DNA from: Aeromonas schubertii
GTDB taxonomy: Bacteria > Pseudomonadota > Gammaproteobacteria > Enterobacterales > Aeromonadaceae
Direction of reading: 5' to 3'
Assembly: GCF_000820105.1 (NCBI RefSeq)
Contig: NZ_CDDB01000041.1
Location: 56,266-120,265, forward strand
DNA: 64,000 nucleotides
A program made the position numbers and the translations under genes. Of this stretch, positions 34,471-45,292 are shown one piece after another (the first letter of the stretch is position 1; the number at the start of each line of letters is the position of its first letter). The notes under the pieces were generated by a model. That model saw only the letters and a list, made by a program, of their open reading frames with translations. It did no database searches and was not told the origin of the DNA.

Positions 34471-35109
34471 TCATTCGCTGGCGTAGCCGGCCGGCCCCAG
34501 AGGCTCGCCGTCCATCAGCGCCTTGTCGTGCATCATTACCAGGCGTCCCATGCAGAACCAGCTTACCACCAGAGGGTAGATGGCGTGCTCTTGCACCTGT
34601 ACCCGGGCGGCGACCTCTTCTTCGCTGTCGTCTTCGAAGATGGGGACGCGCGCCTGCAGCACCACGGGCCCCCCGTCGAGCTCTTCGGTGACGAAGTGGA
34701 CGCTGGCGCCGTGCTCGGTCTCACCGGCCTCGATGGCAAGACGATGAGTATGGAGCCCCTGGTACTTGGGCAGCAGGGAGGGGTGGATATTGAGCATGCG
34801 GCCACGAAAGCGGGCGATGAAGCCGGGTGAAAGGATACGCATGAATCCGGCCATCACGATAAGATCGGGACGGTAGCCCGCCACCAGCTCACCGAGGGCG
34901 GCATCGTAGGACTCCCTGTCCGCGAAATCGGCGGCGGCCACTACCTCGGTGGCACACCCCGCCTCACGGGCACGGGTGAGGCCATAGGCCTCACCCTTGT
35001 TGCTCACCACGGCCACCACTTCGCCGGCGATGCGACCCGCGTGGCAGGCATCGAGGATCGCCTGCAGGTTGCTGCCATTGCCGGAGATGAGGACCAGAAT
35101 GCGTTTCAT
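34471..35109 (-). CDS. purN: Phosphoribosylglycinamide formyltransferase 1
   Basis: 212 residues, typical of PurN. Motifs: '[17 protein letters not shown]' (phosphate binding), '[17 protein letters not shown]', and the catalytic region '[41 protein letters not shown]' with the Asn/His/Asp triad. It transfers the formyl group of 10-formyl-tetrahydrofolate to GAR in purine synthesis. The ATG overlaps the purM stop (ATGA), giving the standard purMN operon. Confidence 0.96.
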   Translation of the reverse strand: MKRILVLISGNGSNLQAILDACHAGRIAGEVVAVVSNKGEAYGLTRAREAGCATEVVAAADFADRESYDAALGELVAGYRPDLIVMAGFMRILSPGFIARFRGRMLNIHPSLLPKYQGLHTHRLAIEAGETEHGASVHFVTEELDGGPVVLQARVPIFEDDSEEEVAARVQVQEHAIYPLVVSWFCMGRLVMMHDKALMDGEPLGPAGYASE

Positions 35110-36143
35110 CGGATGACAACCTGCTCCTCGCCGGCGGGCTGGGCGGCGATATGCCCGATGTGCCAGGCCTGCTCTCCTTCGGCCTTGAGCAGGGTCAGGG
35201 CCTTGTCGAGCTGGTGCTGGGGCAGGGCGATGATCATACCAACGCCGCAGTTGAAGGTGCGATACATCTCGTGACGGGTGACGTTACCGGTCTCTTGCAA
35301 CCAGCTGAACACCGCCGGCCATTGCCAGCTCTGCTCGTCGATGATCGCCTGGGTCTGCTCGGGCAGCACGCGCGGGATGTTCTCCCAGAAGCCGCCACCA
35401 GTGATGTGGGACAGCGCATGGATCTCGCACTCCTTGAGCAGCTTGAGCACGGGTTTGACATAGATGCGGGTCGGCTCCAGCAGCGCGTTGGCCAGGGTGG
35501 TCTCCCCCAGCTTCTGATGCACGTCGGCACCGGAGACCTCAAGGATCTTGCGAATAAGGGAGAAGCCGTTGGAGTGGGGGCCGCTGGCGGCCAGGGCGAT
35601 CAGGGCATCCCCGGCCTGGACCTTGCTGCCATCGATGATCTCGCTCTTTTCCACCACGCCCACGCAGAAGCCGGCGATGTCGTAATCTTCCCCTTCATAC
35701 ATGCCAGGCATCTCGGCGGTCTCGCCGCCCACCAGGGCGCAACCGGATTGCTCACAGCCAGCACCGATCCCGGTCACCACGGCCGCAGCGGTCTCCACAT
35801 CCAGCTTGCCGGTGGCGTAGTAGTCGAGGAAGAAGAGAGGCTCGGCCCCCTGCACGATGAGATCGTTGACGCACATAGCCACCAGATCGATACCGACAGT
35901 GTCGTGTTTCTTCAGATCGATGGCCAGGCGCAGTTTGGTGCCCACCCCATCGGTTCCGGAGACCAGCACAGGCTCCTTGTAGCCGGCCGGAATTTGACAC
36001 AAGGCCCCAAAGCCGCCGAGACCACCCAGGACTTCCGGACGGCGTGTGCGTTTGGCCACACCCTTGATACGATCGACCAGGGCATTGCCCGCATCGATGT
36101 CCACGCCTGCATCCTTGTAGCTCAGTGAGGTTTTGTCAGTCAC
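35106..36143 (-). CDS. purM: Phosphoribosylformylglycinamidine cyclo-ligase (AIR synthetase)
   Basis: 345 residues, the E. coli PurM length. Conserved pieces: '[22 protein letters not shown]', '[17 protein letters not shown]', '[22 protein letters not shown]'-like region near residue 95, '[16 protein letters not shown]' and '[13 protein letters not shown]'. It closes the imidazole ring to form AIR using ATP. It is divergent from upp, as in E. coli. A PurR box overlaps the likely -35 region at 36221. Confidence 0.96.
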   Translation of the reverse strand: MTDKTSLSYKDAGVDIDAGNALVDRIKGVAKRTRRPEVLGGLGGFGALCQIPAGYKEPVLVSGTDGVGTKLRLAIDLKKHDTVGIDLVAMCVNDLIVQGAEPLFFLDYYATGKLDVETAAAVVTGIGAGCEQSGCALVGGETAEMPGMYEGEDYDIAGFCVGVVEKSEIIDGSKVQAGDALIALAASGPHSNGFSLIRKILEVSGADVHQKLGETTLANALLEPTRIYVKPVLKLLKECEIHALSHITGGGFWENIPRVLPEQTQAIIDEQSWQWPAVFSWLQETGNVTRHEMYRTFNCGVGMIIALPQHQLDKALTLLKAEGEQAWHIGHIAAQPAGEEQVVIR

Positions 36144-36191
36144 GAGTATTCCCCGTCAAGTGGTGATAATGGAGGGTAAAATTCGGGGCGT

Positions 36192-36236
36192 ATTCTAGCA
36201 GCAGGGGCCAAAAAGCAGAAAGGAAATCGTTTGCGC
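36192..36236 (-). promoter_or_regulatory. purMN promoter region with PurR box
   Basis: On the minus strand GCGCAAACGATTTCCT (36236-36221) matches 14 of 16 positions of the E. coli PurR consensus (ACGCAAACGTTTTCNT). A -10 hexamer TAGAAT (36197-36192) lies downstream, so the box covers the -35 region, which suits repression when purines are plentiful. Confidence 0.75.
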
Positions 36237-36254
36237 GCGAAGCGGCAAAAAAGC

Positions 36255-36283
36255 TCCACAAGAAGGGGGATTTGGTGTATGAT
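36255..36283 (+). promoter_or_regulatory. Likely upp promoter
   Basis: TCCACA, 17-bp spacer, TATGAT, ending 38 bp before the upp ATG. Strong AGGAG ribosome-binding site precedes the start codon. Confidence 0.5.
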
Positions 36284-36321
36284 TCCGCGATTTTTTTGCG
36301 CGGCAGTTCCAGGAGATAATA

Positions 36322-36948
36322 ATGAAAGTCGTAGAAGCCAAACACCCGCTTATCAAACACAAACTCGGTCTGATGCGCGAAGGGGAGATCAGCACCAAGC
36401 GCTTTCGCGAGCTGGCCAAGGAAGTGGGCAGTCTGCTCACCTACGAGGCGACTTCTGACTTCGAAACCGAGAAGGTTACCATCAACGGTTGGAACGGGCC
36501 AGTAGAAATTGATCAGATCAAGGGCAAGAAAGTCACCGTCGTGCCTATCCTGCGCGCCGGTCTTGGCATGATGGACGGTGTGCTCGAGCACATGCCCAGT
36601 GCCCGTGTCAGCGTGGTGGGGATCTACCGCGACGAGGAGACCCTGCAACCGGTCCCCTATTTCGAGAAGATTGTCAGCAATATCGAAGAGCGTCTGGCGC
36701 TGGTGGTCGATCCCATGCTGGCCACTGGCGGCTCCATGATCGCCACCATCGATCTGCTCAAGAAGAAGGGGTGCCAGTCCATCAAGGTGTTGGTGCTGGT
36801 AGCCGCCCCCGAGGGGATCAAGGCCCTTGAAGCCGCTCATCCGGATGTGGAGCTCTACTGCGCCGCCATCGACCAGGGCCTCAACGAGAAGGGCTATATC
36901 GTGCCTGGTCTCGGTGATGCCGGCGACAAGATCTTCGGCACCAAGTAA
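36322..36948 (+). CDS. upp: Uracil phosphoribosyltransferase
   Basis: 208 residues, identical in length to E. coli Upp. Landmarks: '[19 protein letters not shown]', '[38 protein letters not shown]', the PRPP-binding loop '[21 protein letters not shown]' and '[28 protein letters not shown]'. It salvages uracil to UMP. E. coli has the permease gene uraA immediately downstream; here upp is followed by a terminator and a DUF2066 gene instead. Confidence 0.97.
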   Translation: MKVVEAKHPLIKHKLGLMREGEISTKRFRELAKEVGSLLTYEATSDFETEKVTINGWNGPVEIDQIKGKKVTVVPILRAGLGMMDGVLEHMPSARVSVVGIYRDEETLQPVPYFEKIVSNIEERLALVVDPMLATGGSMIATIDLLKKKGCQSIKVLVLVAAPEGIKALEAAHPDVELYCAAIDQGLNEKGYIVPGLGDAGDKIFGTK

Positions 36949-36965
36949 TATCGAAAGTCCCATGC

Positions 36966-36997
36966 GAAGCCGGCCCTGTGCCGGCTTCGTGCTTTTT
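36966..36997 (+). terminator. Intrinsic terminator after upp
   Basis: Stem GAAGCCGGC / GCCGGCTTC, loop CCTGT, followed by GTGC and TTTTT. Confidence 0.8.
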
Positions 36998-37085
36998 CGG
37001 GATGCCATCTCCTGGCGCCTTGCTGGAGGCGGACCCTTACCGCTACCATAGCCCCACTCAATATTGAATCGAGAGCCTGCCGATC

Positions 37086-38105
37086 ATGATGCACAAGACC
37101 CTCGTTACCCTGCTGCTGTGTATAACCTCTGCCGCCAGTTGGGCCGTTCAGATCCCGGATCTCTATCTTGGGCGTGCCGGTGCGAGCACCGAGATGGTCA
37201 AAGCCCAGGGCGAAGCATTGGGTGCCGTGCTTATCAAGCTAACCGGCAAGCGGGAGGTGCTGACCCAGCCCGAGATCGCCGCCGCCCTTACCAAACCGGG
37301 TGAATATATTCGCCGCTATGTCTATCAGGGGGAGGGGAGCGCTCGCCAACTGGTGGCCGAGATGGATCCGGGACGCGTCAATCAGCTTCTCAGTCAGGCC
37401 AAGCTGCCACTGCTTGGGGCGGTTCGTCCCCAGATAGCCCTCTGGCTGGTGATCGACGACAGCCAGCGGCGCATGGTCTCTGACCAGTCTCAAGATGGCT
37501 GGGCCAACGAGCTGCGTAGCGGTGCAGCCCCGCTGGCGCTACCTGTCGTGCTGCCCATCATGGACCTCGATGACAGCTCGGCGGTCGCGGTGACCGATGT
37601 GCTGGGGCGTTTCGCCGAACCGGTGGCAGCTGCCAGCCAGCGCTATGGTGCCGAGATGGTGCTGCTGGGGCGGTTGAGTGCCGAAGATGAGACCTGGACT
37701 CTGGAGTGGGGTCTCTATGGTAGCAAGGAGGGTCAGCTCTCGGAGCTGACCAAGGGGAGCCTGAGTGGCAGCCAGCAGGCAGTCAGCGAGCAGCTCACCA
37801 CCCAGCTCTCGGCCTGGTTGGTAGAGCACTACGGCGCCAAGGTGTCGGGGGAGCGTGGCCAGTTGCAACTGACGGTGGAGGGGCTCAGCCAGATGAACGA
37901 CATCGCCAACGTACAGAGCCTTATCAAGGGCATGGCCAGTGTTGCCAGTGTCGAGTTGGCCGAGCTGGATATGGAGAGCGCAACGTTCAACCTCTCCTTC
38001 TATGGGGAGCAGAAGGAGCTCGAGCGCGGACTCTCCCTCGATGCGCGCCTGGCTCAGGTTGGCAGCCAGCCCGGCAGCCTGCACTACCGCTGGAGTGGCC
38101 AGTGA
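37086..38105 (+). CDS. DUF2066 domain-containing exported protein
   Basis: 339 residues with a Sec signal peptide (HKTLVTLLLCITSAASWA). The mature part matches what I know of DUF2066 proteins found upstream of hda in Vibrio, Shewanella and Aeromonas: 'VLIKLTGKREVLTQPEIAAAL', 'YIRRYVYQ', 'RPQIALWLVIDD' and a C-terminal repeat-like beta region. The function is unknown. The gene is 88 bp upstream of hda on the same strand and probably shares its transcript. Confidence 0.85.
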   Translation: MMHKTLVTLLLCITSAASWAVQIPDLYLGRAGASTEMVKAQGEALGAVLIKLTGKREVLTQPEIAAALTKPGEYIRRYVYQGEGSARQLVAEMDPGRVNQLLSQAKLPLLGAVRPQIALWLVIDDSQRRMVSDQSQDGWANELRSGAAPLALPVVLPIMDLDDSSAVAVTDVLGRFAEPVAAASQRYGAEMVLLGRLSAEDETWTLEWGLYGSKEGQLSELTKGSLSGSQQAVSEQLTTQLSAWLVEHYGAKVSGERGQLQLTVEGLSQMNDIANVQSLIKGMASVASVELAELDMESATFNLSFYGEQKELERGLSLDARLAQVGSQPGSLHYRWSGQ

Positions 38106-38193
38106 CCTTTTACCGCCCGGCTTGCCGGGCGGTTCTCTCCCGGGCCACACAATGGTACACTGAAAGGCAAATGACACAGTTTAAGCCTCAAGA

Positions 38194-38898
38194 GTGAAAC
38201 AACCGGCCCAGCTATCCCTAGCCGTTCAACTACCGGATGACGAAACCTTCGTCAGTTTCTACCCCGGCAGCAATGCCCACCTGATCACGGCACTGAAAAA
38301 TGCAGCCATCGGTCAGGGCTCTCCGTTTATCTACTTCTGGGGTCCCAAGGGAACCGGTCGTTCCCATCTGCTCCACGCCACCTGCGCCGAGGTCAATGCC
38401 CGCGATGCAGCGGCGGCTTATTTACCCCTCGATCAGTTCGAGCGGCTCGATCCCAGCATGCTCGAGGCCCTCGAGAGCCTGCCTCTGGTCTGTCTCGACA
38501 ATCTGGAGGCGATCGCCGGTAACGAGCGATGGGAACGGGCCCTGTTTGACTTCTATAACCGCTGGCGTGAGAAGGGGCAGCCCGGCTCTCTGGTGGTCAC
38601 CGGCACCAGTGCACCGCGCAAGATTGGACTGCAGCTGCTGGATCTCGCCTCGCGTCTGGACTGGGGGGTCAACTTTCACCTCGATGAGCTCGATGACGAG
38701 GGCAAGCTCAGCGCCCTGCAGCTGCGTGCCGAGCTGCGCGGATTCAAACTCCCCATCGATGTGGGTCGTTTCCTGCTTAACCGACTGTCGCGGGATATGC
38801 GTACCCTGCTGGCGACCCTCAACCAGCTCGACAACGCCTCGTTTCGTGCCAAGCGCAAGCTCACCATCCCCTTTGTCAAAGAGATCCTCGAGCTTTAA
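38194..38898 (+). CDS. hda: DnaA regulatory inactivator Hda
   Basis: 234 residues, very similar to E. coli Hda. The N-terminal clamp-binding motif reads QLSLAV followed by 'QLPDDETFVSFYPG'; E. coli has QLSLPL, so the motif is near-canonical. AAA+ features: 'FWGPKGTGRSHLLHATCAE' (Walker A), 'LVCLDNLEAIAGNERWERALFDFYNR' (Walker B-like), the sensor/arginine-finger region 'LLDLASRLDWG', and 'DVGRFLLNRLSRDMRTLLATLNQLD'. With the DNA-loaded clamp it stimulates DnaA-ATP hydrolysis. The start is a GTG at 38194. Confidence 0.95.
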   Translation: MKQPAQLSLAVQLPDDETFVSFYPGSNAHLITALKNAAIGQGSPFIYFWGPKGTGRSHLLHATCAEVNARDAAAAYLPLDQFERLDPSMLEALESLPLVCLDNLEAIAGNERWERALFDFYNRWREKGQPGSLVVTGTSAPRKIGLQLLDLASRLDWGVNFHLDELDDEGKLSALQLRAELRGFKLPIDVGRFLLNRLSRDMRTLLATLNQLDNASFRAKRKLTIPFVKEILEL

Positions 38899-38921
38899 GT
38901 TTGCAGATGGTGCCCAAAAGA

Positions 38922-38948
38922 AACCCCGGCGTCAGGCCGGGGTTTTTG
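38922..38948. terminator. Bidirectional terminator between hda and aceA
   Basis: Stem AACCCCGGC / GCCGGGGTT with loop GTCAG, T-run on both strands' 3' sides. Confidence 0.9.
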
Positions 38949-38966
38949 ATTGCTATCCGTTGATGA

Positions 38967-40280
38967 TCAATGGAACTGATCTTCTTCGGTAGAGCCCGTT
39001 AACGCGGTCACCGAGGATTGGCCGCCCTGGATGACGGTGGTCACCTTGTCGAAGTAACCGGTGCCGACCTCCTGCTGGTGCGCCACGAAGGTATAGCCCT
39101 GCTTGGCGGCGGCAAATTCCGGCTCCTGCACCATCTCGACATAGTGCTTCATCCCCTCGCCACGAGCGTACTGGTAGGCCAGTTGGTACATGTTGAACCA
39201 CATGTTGTGGATACCCGCGAGCGTGATGAACTGATACTTGTAGCCCATGTCAGAGAGCTCCTGCTGGAAGCGGGCGATGGTGGCATCGTCCAGGTTCTTC
39301 TTCCAGTTAAAGCTCGGGGAGCAGTTGTAGGCCAGGATGCGGTCCGGGAACTTGGCCTTGATGGCCTCGGCAAACTTGCGTGCCTCGTCCAGATCCGGCT
39401 TGGCGGTTTCACACCACACCATGTCGGCGTAGGGAGCATAGGCCAGACCGCGGGCGATGGCCTGATCGATACCGGCACGCACCTTGTAAAAGCCCTCGGC
39501 GGTGCGTTCACCGGTCAGGAAGTCCGCATCATAGGGATCGGCATCGGTGGTCAGCAGATCCGCCGCGTTGGCGTCGGTTCGGGCGATCACCAGGGTGGTG
39601 GTGCCGCACACGTCGGCTGCCAGACGTGCCGCAATGAGCTTTTGCACCGCTTCCTGGGTCGGTACCAGTACCTTGCCGCCCATGTGGCCACATTTTTTCA
39701 CGGAGGCGAGCTGATCTTCGAAGTGCACGCCGGCGGCGCCCGCTTCAATCATCCCCTTCATCAGCTCGAAGGCGTTGAGTACGCCGCCAAAACCGGCCTC
39801 GGCGTCGGCGACGATGGGCAGGAAGTAGTCGATAAAGCCTTCATCGTCGGGGCCGACCTGGCTGGACCACTGGATCTGGTCGGCACGGGCGAAGGAGTTG
39901 TTGATGCGTTCTACCACCGACGGCACCGAGTTGGCCGGATAGAGGGACTGGTCCGGGTACATGGTGGAGGAGAGGTTGTTGTCTGCCGCCACTTGCCAGC
40001 CAGAGAGGTAGATTGCCTCGATGCCTGCCTTGGCCTGCTGCACCGCCTGGCCACCGGTCAGGGCGCCGAGGCAGTTCACATACCCCTTCTTGGCGCCACC
40101 GTGGATCAGCTCCCACAGCTTGTCGGCACCACGCTGGGCCAGGGTGTGGACCGGTTGAATGCTACCGCGCAGATTCACCACATCCTCGGCGCTGTAGCCG
40201 CGCTTGATCCCTTTCCAGCGGGGATTTTCCGCCCAGTCTTTCTCGATAGCCTGGATCTGTTGTTCACGGGTCAGTGCCAT
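38967..40280 (-). CDS. aceA: Isocitrate lyase
   Basis: 437 residues, near E. coli AceA (434). The catalytic cysteine motif KKCGHMGGK is near residue 195. Other signatures: '[21 protein letters not shown]', '[33 protein letters not shown]' and '[13 protein letters not shown]'. It cleaves isocitrate to glyoxylate and succinate. The start MALTREQQ is preferred over an in-frame upstream GTG because it aligns with the known N-terminus and has GAGGGAACT just upstream. It follows aceB by 70 bp in the aceBA operon; no aceK follows. Confidence 0.96.
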   Translation of the reverse strand: MALTREQQIQAIEKDWAENPRWKGIKRGYSAEDVVNLRGSIQPVHTLAQRGADKLWELIHGGAKKGYVNCLGALTGGQAVQQAKAGIEAIYLSGWQVAADNNLSSTMYPDQSLYPANSVPSVVERINNSFARADQIQWSSQVGPDDEGFIDYFLPIVADAEAGFGGVLNAFELMKGMIEAGAAGVHFEDQLASVKKCGHMGGKVLVPTQEAVQKLIAARLAADVCGTTTLVIARTDANAADLLTTDADPYDADFLTGERTAEGFYKVRAGIDQAIARGLAYAPYADMVWCETAKPDLDEARKFAEAIKAKFPDRILAYNCSPSFNWKKNLDDATIARFQQELSDMGYKYQFITLAGIHNMWFNMYQLAYQYARGEGMKHYVEMVQEPEFAAAKQGYTFVAHQQEVGTGYFDKVTTVIQGGQSSVTALTGSTEEDQFH

Positions 40281-40350
40281 ATCAGTTCCCTCTTTCATTG
40301 ATTTCACGTTTCCATTTGACTTGTTATGGGGGCCGTCACCGGCCCGGGTT

Positions 40351-41958
<1,608 letters not shown>

Positions 41959-42023
41959 GGGATGACTCCTTGAAAATTACATTTTGAACAAATTCACTAC
42001 GACCAAAATTGTTCCCTGTTCTG

Positions 42024-42052
42024 GATGAGTACCCATCGAGTGTTGACTCATC
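42024..42052. promoter_or_regulatory. Inverted repeat upstream of aceB sharing a motif with fadE
   Basis: GATGAGT (42024-42030) and ACTCATC (42046-42052) form an inverted repeat with a 15-bp spacer, 66-94 bp upstream of aceB. The right arm TGACTCATC also occurs upstream of fadE (32808-32816). On the minus strand a TTGACG hexamer lies farther upstream and could serve as a -35. No IclR consensus was seen. Confidence 0.4.
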
Positions 42053-42615
42053 GCTGTTTAAGTTGCGCAAAAACGTTCAAATCGTCAACACATTTTTTTA
42101 AACACTTGTTTTCATTTTCTATATAAATGGCTGTTTTTAATGGGTTAATGAATTGTGAGTATTTGCTCTAGGTAGATGGATATGCTTAACGGACCCCATC
42201 GTCCAGAGGGGGGAGGGGAGAGAGGGGAGAGGCTATGTGCGCGATCGCTGTTACGTAATTAAATTACCAATCAGGGTGAGTGCAAAAATAAATCCCGAGG
42301 TCACTCCAAGCTTGATTCGGCCCCCTTGCACTGGCCCTGTTTAAGTCGAGGTGCGATTGCCAATGCCATGATGTCATGAGCATTTTATGAGCTGTTTGAA
42401 ACTGCTACGACGTTAGTCTCGGCCTTGTCGGTCGCAGATAGGCGAGGTTGGCATGGGAAGGCGATGATGTTGGTTTGTATCAGGAGCGGTCTCTGTTCAT
42501 CACCGAGGGTGGGGGGATCTAAACAGCATATTTTGCTGTCGTTGATTTATCCGGTGGTTTTTTGTCGTTTTTTGTGCGAGGGACGGTTCGGGGGAAGCGA
42601 GAGCAGGCGCCGGGC

Positions 42616-42645
42616 GAAACAAAAAAGCCTCCCGAAGGAGGCTTT
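42616..42645 (-). terminator. Intrinsic terminator of suhB
   Basis: On the minus strand stem AAAGCCTCC-TTCG-GGAGGCTTT with a UUCG tetraloop, followed by TTTGTTT. Confidence 0.9.
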
Positions 42646-42662
42646 AGTGAATGTTGTCGAGA

Positions 42663-43466
42663 TCAACGTGCCAGATTGTCCGGCAGGTGCTCGCGCATGC
42701 GGGCCAGCATCTCTTTGACGACGCGCGGATTGCCAACGACCAGGTTACCGGACTGCTCGTAGTTGTGGCCGCCGACGAAATCGGTGACGATGGCGCCCGC
42801 TTCCTTGGCCAAAAGCTCACCGGCTGCGGTATCCCAGGGCTTGAGGCCCATCTCCCAGAAGCCGTCGACACGGCCGGCGGCCACGTAGGCGAGATCCAGG
42901 GCGGCGGAGCCGGCACGACGGATATCGGCACACTCGATGAAGAGGGCTTGGAACATCTTCTGGTACGGCTCGATCTGGTGCTTCTGCTTGAACGGGAAGC
43001 CGGTAGCCAGCACGGTGCCGGAGAGATCCTTGGCCTTGCCGGTCCGGATGCGGTAACCGTTAAGCTGGGCACCGGAGCCACGGGTGGCAGTAAACAGCTC
43101 GTCACGGATCGGATCGTAGACGACGGCTTGCTCGGTACGACCCTTCACGCGCAGGGCGATGGAGATGGCAAAGTGGGGGATACCCTTGACGAAGTTGGTG
43201 GTGCCATCCAGCGGGTCAATGATCCATTGATAATCCGGGTTGGTACCGGCGATTTCACCACTCTCCTCGCCGATAATGCCGTGCTCGGGATAGGATTTCT
43301 TGATGGTGTGAATGATGGCTGCTTCGGCGTCACGATCAACGTTGGTCACGAAATCGTTGCTCCCCTTCTGCATAGCCTCGATGTTCTCGGGCTGGGAGAA
43401 GGCTTTGACAATAACTTGACCGGCGTTGCGCGCAGCGCGCACAGCGATATTCAGCATCGGATGCAT
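42663..43466 (-). CDS. suhB: Inositol-1-monophosphatase SuhB
   Basis: 267 residues, the same length as E. coli SuhB. Metal-binding motifs: 'GIIGEESGE', 'WIIDPLDGTTNFVKGIPHF' and 'GLKPWDTAAGELLAKEAGA'. Besides phosphatase activity, SuhB in E. coli is part of the ribosomal RNA antitermination complex. The ATG at 43466 starts MHPMLNIAVRAARNAG, matching the known N-terminus; the frame is open further upstream without conservation. Confidence 0.95.
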   Translation of the reverse strand: MHPMLNIAVRAARNAGQVIVKAFSQPENIEAMQKGSNDFVTNVDRDAEAAIIHTIKKSYPEHGIIGEESGEIAGTNPDYQWIIDPLDGTTNFVKGIPHFAISIALRVKGRTEQAVVYDPIRDELFTATRGSGAQLNGYRIRTGKAKDLSGTVLATGFPFKQKHQIEPYQKMFQALFIECADIRRAGSAALDLAYVAAGRVDGFWEMGLKPWDTAAGELLAKEAGAIVTDFVGGHNYEQSGNLVVGNPRVVKEMLARMREHLPDNLAR

Positions 43467-43848
43467 AGACTCACCACTGGATGTTAAAGAACGGGGAAAT
43501 TTAGGACGCGGCATTCTACTCAAAAGTGTGGGCAAAGTACAAAACAAATCGTAGCCCCTGGGCCAGGGACGAGGTGGTCCATGATTGTTACTTTTTCTTC
43601 AGCCAGAGGGCGCGACAAGGGAAACGCGAGAGATGGGGTGGTGAACATTTCATCAGTCATTAGAAAAACTAGGGCATTGAGATGATAAAGATTCGTTCGT
43701 CTAGTGTGACCTGAGTCACTAATATAGCCCTGCGGTTGGGGTCCTCCCGACCCTGTGACTCCTGCGGCGCTTCCGCACCGATTCCATCTTACTGACTTAA
43801 AGCCAGCCCGCTTTCGGGATGGCCGGGCTTTCTCTTTTCGGGTCCACT
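43467..43848. other. 382-bp divergent region between suhB and emrD
   Basis: The suhB-proximal part has its ribosome-binding site and presumably promoter. On the emrD side there is GTGAC-CTGA-GTCAC (43706-43719) immediately followed by a -10-like TAATAT (43720-43725), then a structured leader described separately. No gene was found. Confidence 0.5.
43736..43845 (+). promoter_or_regulatory. Structured 5' leader of emrD with terminator-like hairpin
   Basis: After the putative -10 come a G/C hairpin (GGTTGGGGT...ACCC region, about 43733-43755) and a TGCGGCGCTTCCGCA hairpin near 43769-43783. An imperfect long stem follows (AAAGCC-A-GCC ... GGC-C-GGGCTTT, about 43800-43832), then TTTCTCTTTT. The hairpin ends some 15 bases before the emrD ATG, so it may attenuate transcription. 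It does not fit guanidine, Mn2+ (yybP-ykoY) or other riboswitches I know. Confidence 0.45.
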
Positions 43849-45042
43849 ATGCAACGCAACGGTTTTTACGCTCTCTATTTTATTACCATCCTGATGGTGG
43901 CGGTCGGGCAGATGACCCAGACCCTTTATGTTCCCTCTATTGGCCAGATGGCACGGGACTTCATGGTCCGTCCCGGGGCTTTGCAGGCGGTCATGGCCTG
44001 TTATCTCATTCCCTATGGTCTCTCCCAGTTTGTCTATGGTCCTCTCTCCGATCGTATGGGCCGCCGCCCCGTGCTGGTGATCGGCATGATGGTCTTTCTG
44101 GCCGGTACCCTGGTGATCCAGTGGGTGCCGACCTTCGATGCCCTGCTGCTGGGAAGCGTGATCCAGGGCTTGGGTACCGGTGCGGCCGGCGCCATGAGCC
44201 GTACCGTGATGCGGGATCGCTACAGCGGCGCCGAGCTCAACCGGGCCAACAGCCTGGTGAGCATGGGGGTGATCTTCTCACCGCTGCTGGCACCCATGAT
44301 CGGTGGCTGGCTGACCGAACTGGTTAACTGGCGCGCCGGGTACTGGTTTTTGTTCATCTTCGGCGCCCTCACCACGCTTGCCATCATGCTCTGGTTTGCC
44401 GAGACCCTGCCCGCCGAGCGTCGTCAGCCTCAGCGAGTAACGGCGGCCTATCGCCACGTGCTCGGCCATGGTCGTTTTCAGGGAAATCTGCTGTGCCTGA
44501 TGGCGACCTTCTCCGGTCTGGCTGTCTTCGAGGCCGCCGCCGGGGTGATCATGGGCAAGGATTTGCAACTCTCTGCCAAAGCAGTCAGCGTGCTCTTCGT
44601 GCTGCCGCTGCCCGGTTACATGTTTGGGGCCTGGCTCTCGGCACGTTTGAGCTATCGCTTGACCATGGGCAAGCTGATGCGCCTTGGCATCGCCTTTCTC
44701 GGAATTGGCAGCCTGACCATACTGGTGCCGGGTCTGCTCGGTGAGGTGAGTGCTGCCTCCCTGGTGCTCGGGGCTGCGCTCTACTTTGTTGGCAGTGGCA
44801 TTCTCTATCCGACCGCCACGACCTGTGCCATCGAGCCCTTCCCGGGCCAGGCCGGTACGGCTGGCGCCATTTTGGGCGGCATGCAGAACCTGGGGGCCGG
44901 TCTGGTCACCCTGCTGGCCGCGGGGATCCCCATGCATGGACAGCTGACGCTCGGCATCATCATGACCCTGATGGTTCTGGTGGTTGTGGCCAGCTTTCTC
45001 TGGATGCGACGCGGTCACACTCCCGAGCATCAGATGGCTTGA
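43849..45042 (+). CDS. emrD: Multidrug efflux MFS transporter, EmrD-like
   Basis: 397 residues with 12 predicted transmembrane helices. Bcr/CflA/EmrD-type landmarks: 'TQTLYVPSIGQMARDFMVRPGALQAVMACYL', the MFS motif A-like 'GPLSDRMGRRPVLVIGMMVF', 'SVIQGLGTGAAGAMSRTVMRDRY' and 'LLAPMIGGWL'. It is an inner-membrane proton antiporter expected to export hydrophobic drugs or uncouplers. The ATG at 43849 gives MQRNGFYAL, typical of the family; an upstream frame extension overlaps the leader hairpin and is rejected. Confidence 0.88.
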   Translation: MQRNGFYALYFITILMVAVGQMTQTLYVPSIGQMARDFMVRPGALQAVMACYLIPYGLSQFVYGPLSDRMGRRPVLVIGMMVFLAGTLVIQWVPTFDALLLGSVIQGLGTGAAGAMSRTVMRDRYSGAELNRANSLVSMGVIFSPLLAPMIGGWLTELVNWRAGYWFLFIFGALTTLAIMLWFAETLPAERRQPQRVTAAYRHVLGHGRFQGNLLCLMATFSGLAVFEAAAGVIMGKDLQLSAKAVSVLFVLPLPGYMFGAWLSARLSYRLTMGKLMRLGIAFLGIGSLTILVPGLLGEVSAASLVLGAALYFVGSGILYPTATTCAIEPFPGQAGTAGAILGGMQNLGAGLVTLLAAGIPMHGQLTLGIIMTLMVLVVVASFLWMRRGHTPEHQMA

Positions 45043-45057
45043 TCGGAATATATAAAG

Positions 45058-45087
45058 AAAAGGCCCGTCGCGATGACGGGCCTTTTT
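45058..45087. terminator. Intrinsic terminator between emrD and 6S RNA
   Basis: 12-bp stem AAAAGGCCCGTC / GACGGGCCTTTT with loop GCGAT and T-runs, usable in both directions. Confidence 0.9.
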
Positions 45088-45090
45088 GTT

Positions 45091-45275
45091 GGTACCCCGG
45101 AGGTGCCGTTGCCGGTTTGGGCCCTTGAACCGTGAGTTCAAGGCGGAAGCCGGGCCTGGCCGCAGGCTTCTCGGTACGGGCCGAGCTTGCACAAATAACC
45201 AGGTTGCCGGGTTCCTTGGGGTATGAATATCGGCTCGGGGACATGAACCGACTGACGAGCACCCCAGGGATTTAA
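45091..45275 (-). ncRNA. ssrS: 6S RNA (ssrS)
   Basis: On the minus strand about 185 nt match 6S RNA. The conserved 5' side reads GTCCCCGAGCCGATATT then CATACC, as in E. coli; the 3' side has GTGCAAGCTCGG, ACCGAGAAGCCT and CCTTGAAC...GTTCAAGGG. The ends (CCCTGGGGTGC and GGCACCTCCGGGG) pair to close the long hairpin around the central bubble that mimics an open promoter and binds sigma-70 RNA polymerase. It lies directly downstream of zapA, its usual place. Ends are approximate. Confidence 0.95.
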
Positions 45276-45292
45276 ACGTTGGACGCGACCGC

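Larger units (their letters stand above)
41959..42662. other. 704-bp intergenic region between aceB and suhB
   Basis: Holds the aceBA regulatory region (41959-42130, AT-rich, with the inverted repeat above), a purine-rich tract around 42197-42228, an AT palindrome GTAATT-AA-ATTAC near 42255-42268, and the suhB terminator at 42624-42645. Short frames on the plus strand run into the terminator and suhB and lack coding features. No recognised RNA gene. Confidence 0.55.

Noticed and set aside
42425-42718. Small plus-strand frames between aceB and suhB
   Set aside because: They run through the suhB terminator and into suhB; composition is not protein-like and no ribosome-binding site was seen.
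43736-43845. Guanidine or yybP-ykoY (manganese) riboswitch before emrD
   Set aside because: The conserved loop sequences of these classes are missing; only a generic structured leader is supported.
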